Assembly (NCBI RefSeq): GCF_010119975.1
Contig: NZ_CP048222.1
Coordinates: forward strand, 3,056,501 to 3,120,500
Direction of reading: 5' to 3'
Source of the DNA: Rhodocytophaga rosea
GTDB lineage: Bacteria > Bacteroidota > Bacteroidia > Cytophagales > 172606-1
DNA length: 64,000 nt
Shown here one piece after another: positions 63,391 to 64,000 of the stretch (positions are counted from its first letter, which is position 1; every line of letters starts with the position of its first letter). The notes under the pieces are model-generated. The model was not told the DNA's origin. It did no database searches and was given only the letters and a program-made list of their open reading frames with translations. Made by a program: the position numbers and the translations under genes.

Positions 63391-64000
63391 ATGCTTCCCT
63401 CCTCCGACACTACTGTTACACGCAAAATTACGAAGCTCTATTTGCTGGCGCTTACCGCTGTAGCCTTATTATCAATCGGAGGGCAAGTATTGGTGCAACG
63501 TTCCCTGCGTAACCAGCTAAGTGATTCTAGAGTAATTAATATGGCCGGAAGACAGCGGATGTTGAGTCAGAAAATCAGTAAAACTGTACTTTTATTAACC
63601 CGCACACCAGATAGTATACAAGCCGCTTTGTACCTATCTGACTTGAGAAAAGATGTAAAAACCTGGGAAGACAGCCACAAAGGGCTGGTGAGCGGACATG
63701 TTAATGCTATAGAAACACCTGTTAATAATAGTGACTCCATCCGTCAGATGTTTGCCAGGATTGAGCCGCATTTCAATAAAATGCTGACCAATGTACAGCA
63801 AATTCTCCAGACTTATTCTAACACTTCTGCTCCCTCCTATCAAGTAGTAGAAAAAAATTTAAATGAGGTACTCCGGAATGAACATCCCTATTTGCAACTC
63901 ATGGATAAGATTGTATTTCAATATGATGCAGAGGCGATACAACGGGTGAATACATCACAACGGATAGAAACTATTTTATTGATAAGCACCTTGATAGTAT
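63391..64000 (+). CDS. PilJ/NIT-type membrane sensor, probably a histidine kinase, 3'-truncated by window end
   Basis: The ATG at 63391 opens a frame that runs off the window (203 codons seen). An N-terminal transmembrane helix (about 14-32; LYLLALTAVALLSIGGQVL) is followed by the PilJ-type motif NMAGRQRMLSQKISK, which in NarX/NarQ-like sensors contacts nitrate or nitrite, and a long helical periplasmic bundle. A second helix begins at the very end (ILLISTLIV). Its place directly after nirBD suggests it senses nitrate or nitrite for this locus. The output domain is not in the window. Confidence 0.85.
   Translation, partial: MLPSSDTTVTRKITKLYLLALTAVALLSIGGQVLVQRSLRNQLSDSRVINMAGRQRMLSQKISKTVLLLTRTPDSIQAALYLSDLRKDVKTWEDSHKGLVSGHVNAIETPVNNSDSIRQMFARIEPHFNKMLTNVQQILQTYSNTSAPSYQVVEKNLNEVLRNEHPYLQLMDKIVFQYDAEAIQRVNTSQRIETILLISTLIV

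Overview
The window looks like a chromosomal segment of a Bacteroidota member, most likely order Cytophagales. The signs are two SusC/SusD pairs, an ECF-sigma/FecR regulatory pair, a type III glutamine synthetase, promoter boxes of the TAnnTTTG type, few Shine-Dalgarno sequences, moderate-to-low GC and dense intergenic hairpins. Genus cannot be fixed from the sequence alone. One tRNA (His) is present. I see no rRNA, CRISPR array, prophage or intact insertion sequence.

Layout. 1-5 kb: envelope and housekeeping genes (DUF4097-like fragment, exported Cys protein, parvulin PPIase overlapping a DUF1460 amidase-like gene, aldo/keto reductase divergent from a pirin). Three of these genes are each broken by one missing base in a G or C run. 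5-16 kb: two small unknown genes, a DUF58 protein with its exported partner, glnN, a NadR-like kinase, a lipoprotein, a membrane protein, a Dpp/Opp-type permease pair and a DUF3575-like protein. 16-20 kb: a MerR/B12 regulator with the CarH photoreceptor signature, followed by CruF-like and CruG-like carotenoid genes, then a DEAD-box helicase. 20-24.6 kb: LpxH-like phosphoesterase, fatty-acid-hydroxylase-family protein, dihydroorotase, tRNA-His.

24.7-57 kb is mostly one long minus-strand sugar-catabolism region. It holds (a) a four-gene sugar operon: DUF4432 epimerase, mannose-6-P-isomerase-like cupin, TIM-barrel isomerase/epimerase, Gfo/Idh/MocA oxidoreductase; (b) an ECF sigma-FecR-SusC-SusD unit followed by DUF1549/DUF1553 cytochrome and DUF1501 genes; (c) a second SusC-SusD unit with a PVC-type heme-binding propeller lipoprotein and a DUF1080 3-keto-disaccharide hydrolase; (d) a bifunctional rhamnulose-1-P aldolase/dehydrogenase divergent from an AraR-like GntR regulator; (e) a beta-helix protein with an acyltransferase-like membrane protein. 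An 18-bp motif (CCTTCCTGTACNNNCCTG) occurs upstream of (a), (c) and (d). I read it as the operator of the GntR regulator, which would tie three separated operons into one regulon. This is the most interesting signal in the window.

57-64 kb: a VTT-domain membrane protein, a decayed IS3-family element, and an assimilatory nitrite-reduction locus. In that locus SUMT (siroheme) is divergent from nirB-nirD, which are followed by a PilJ/NIT-type sensor cut by the window end. Several families of intergenic palindromes (REP-like) are scattered through the right two thirds.
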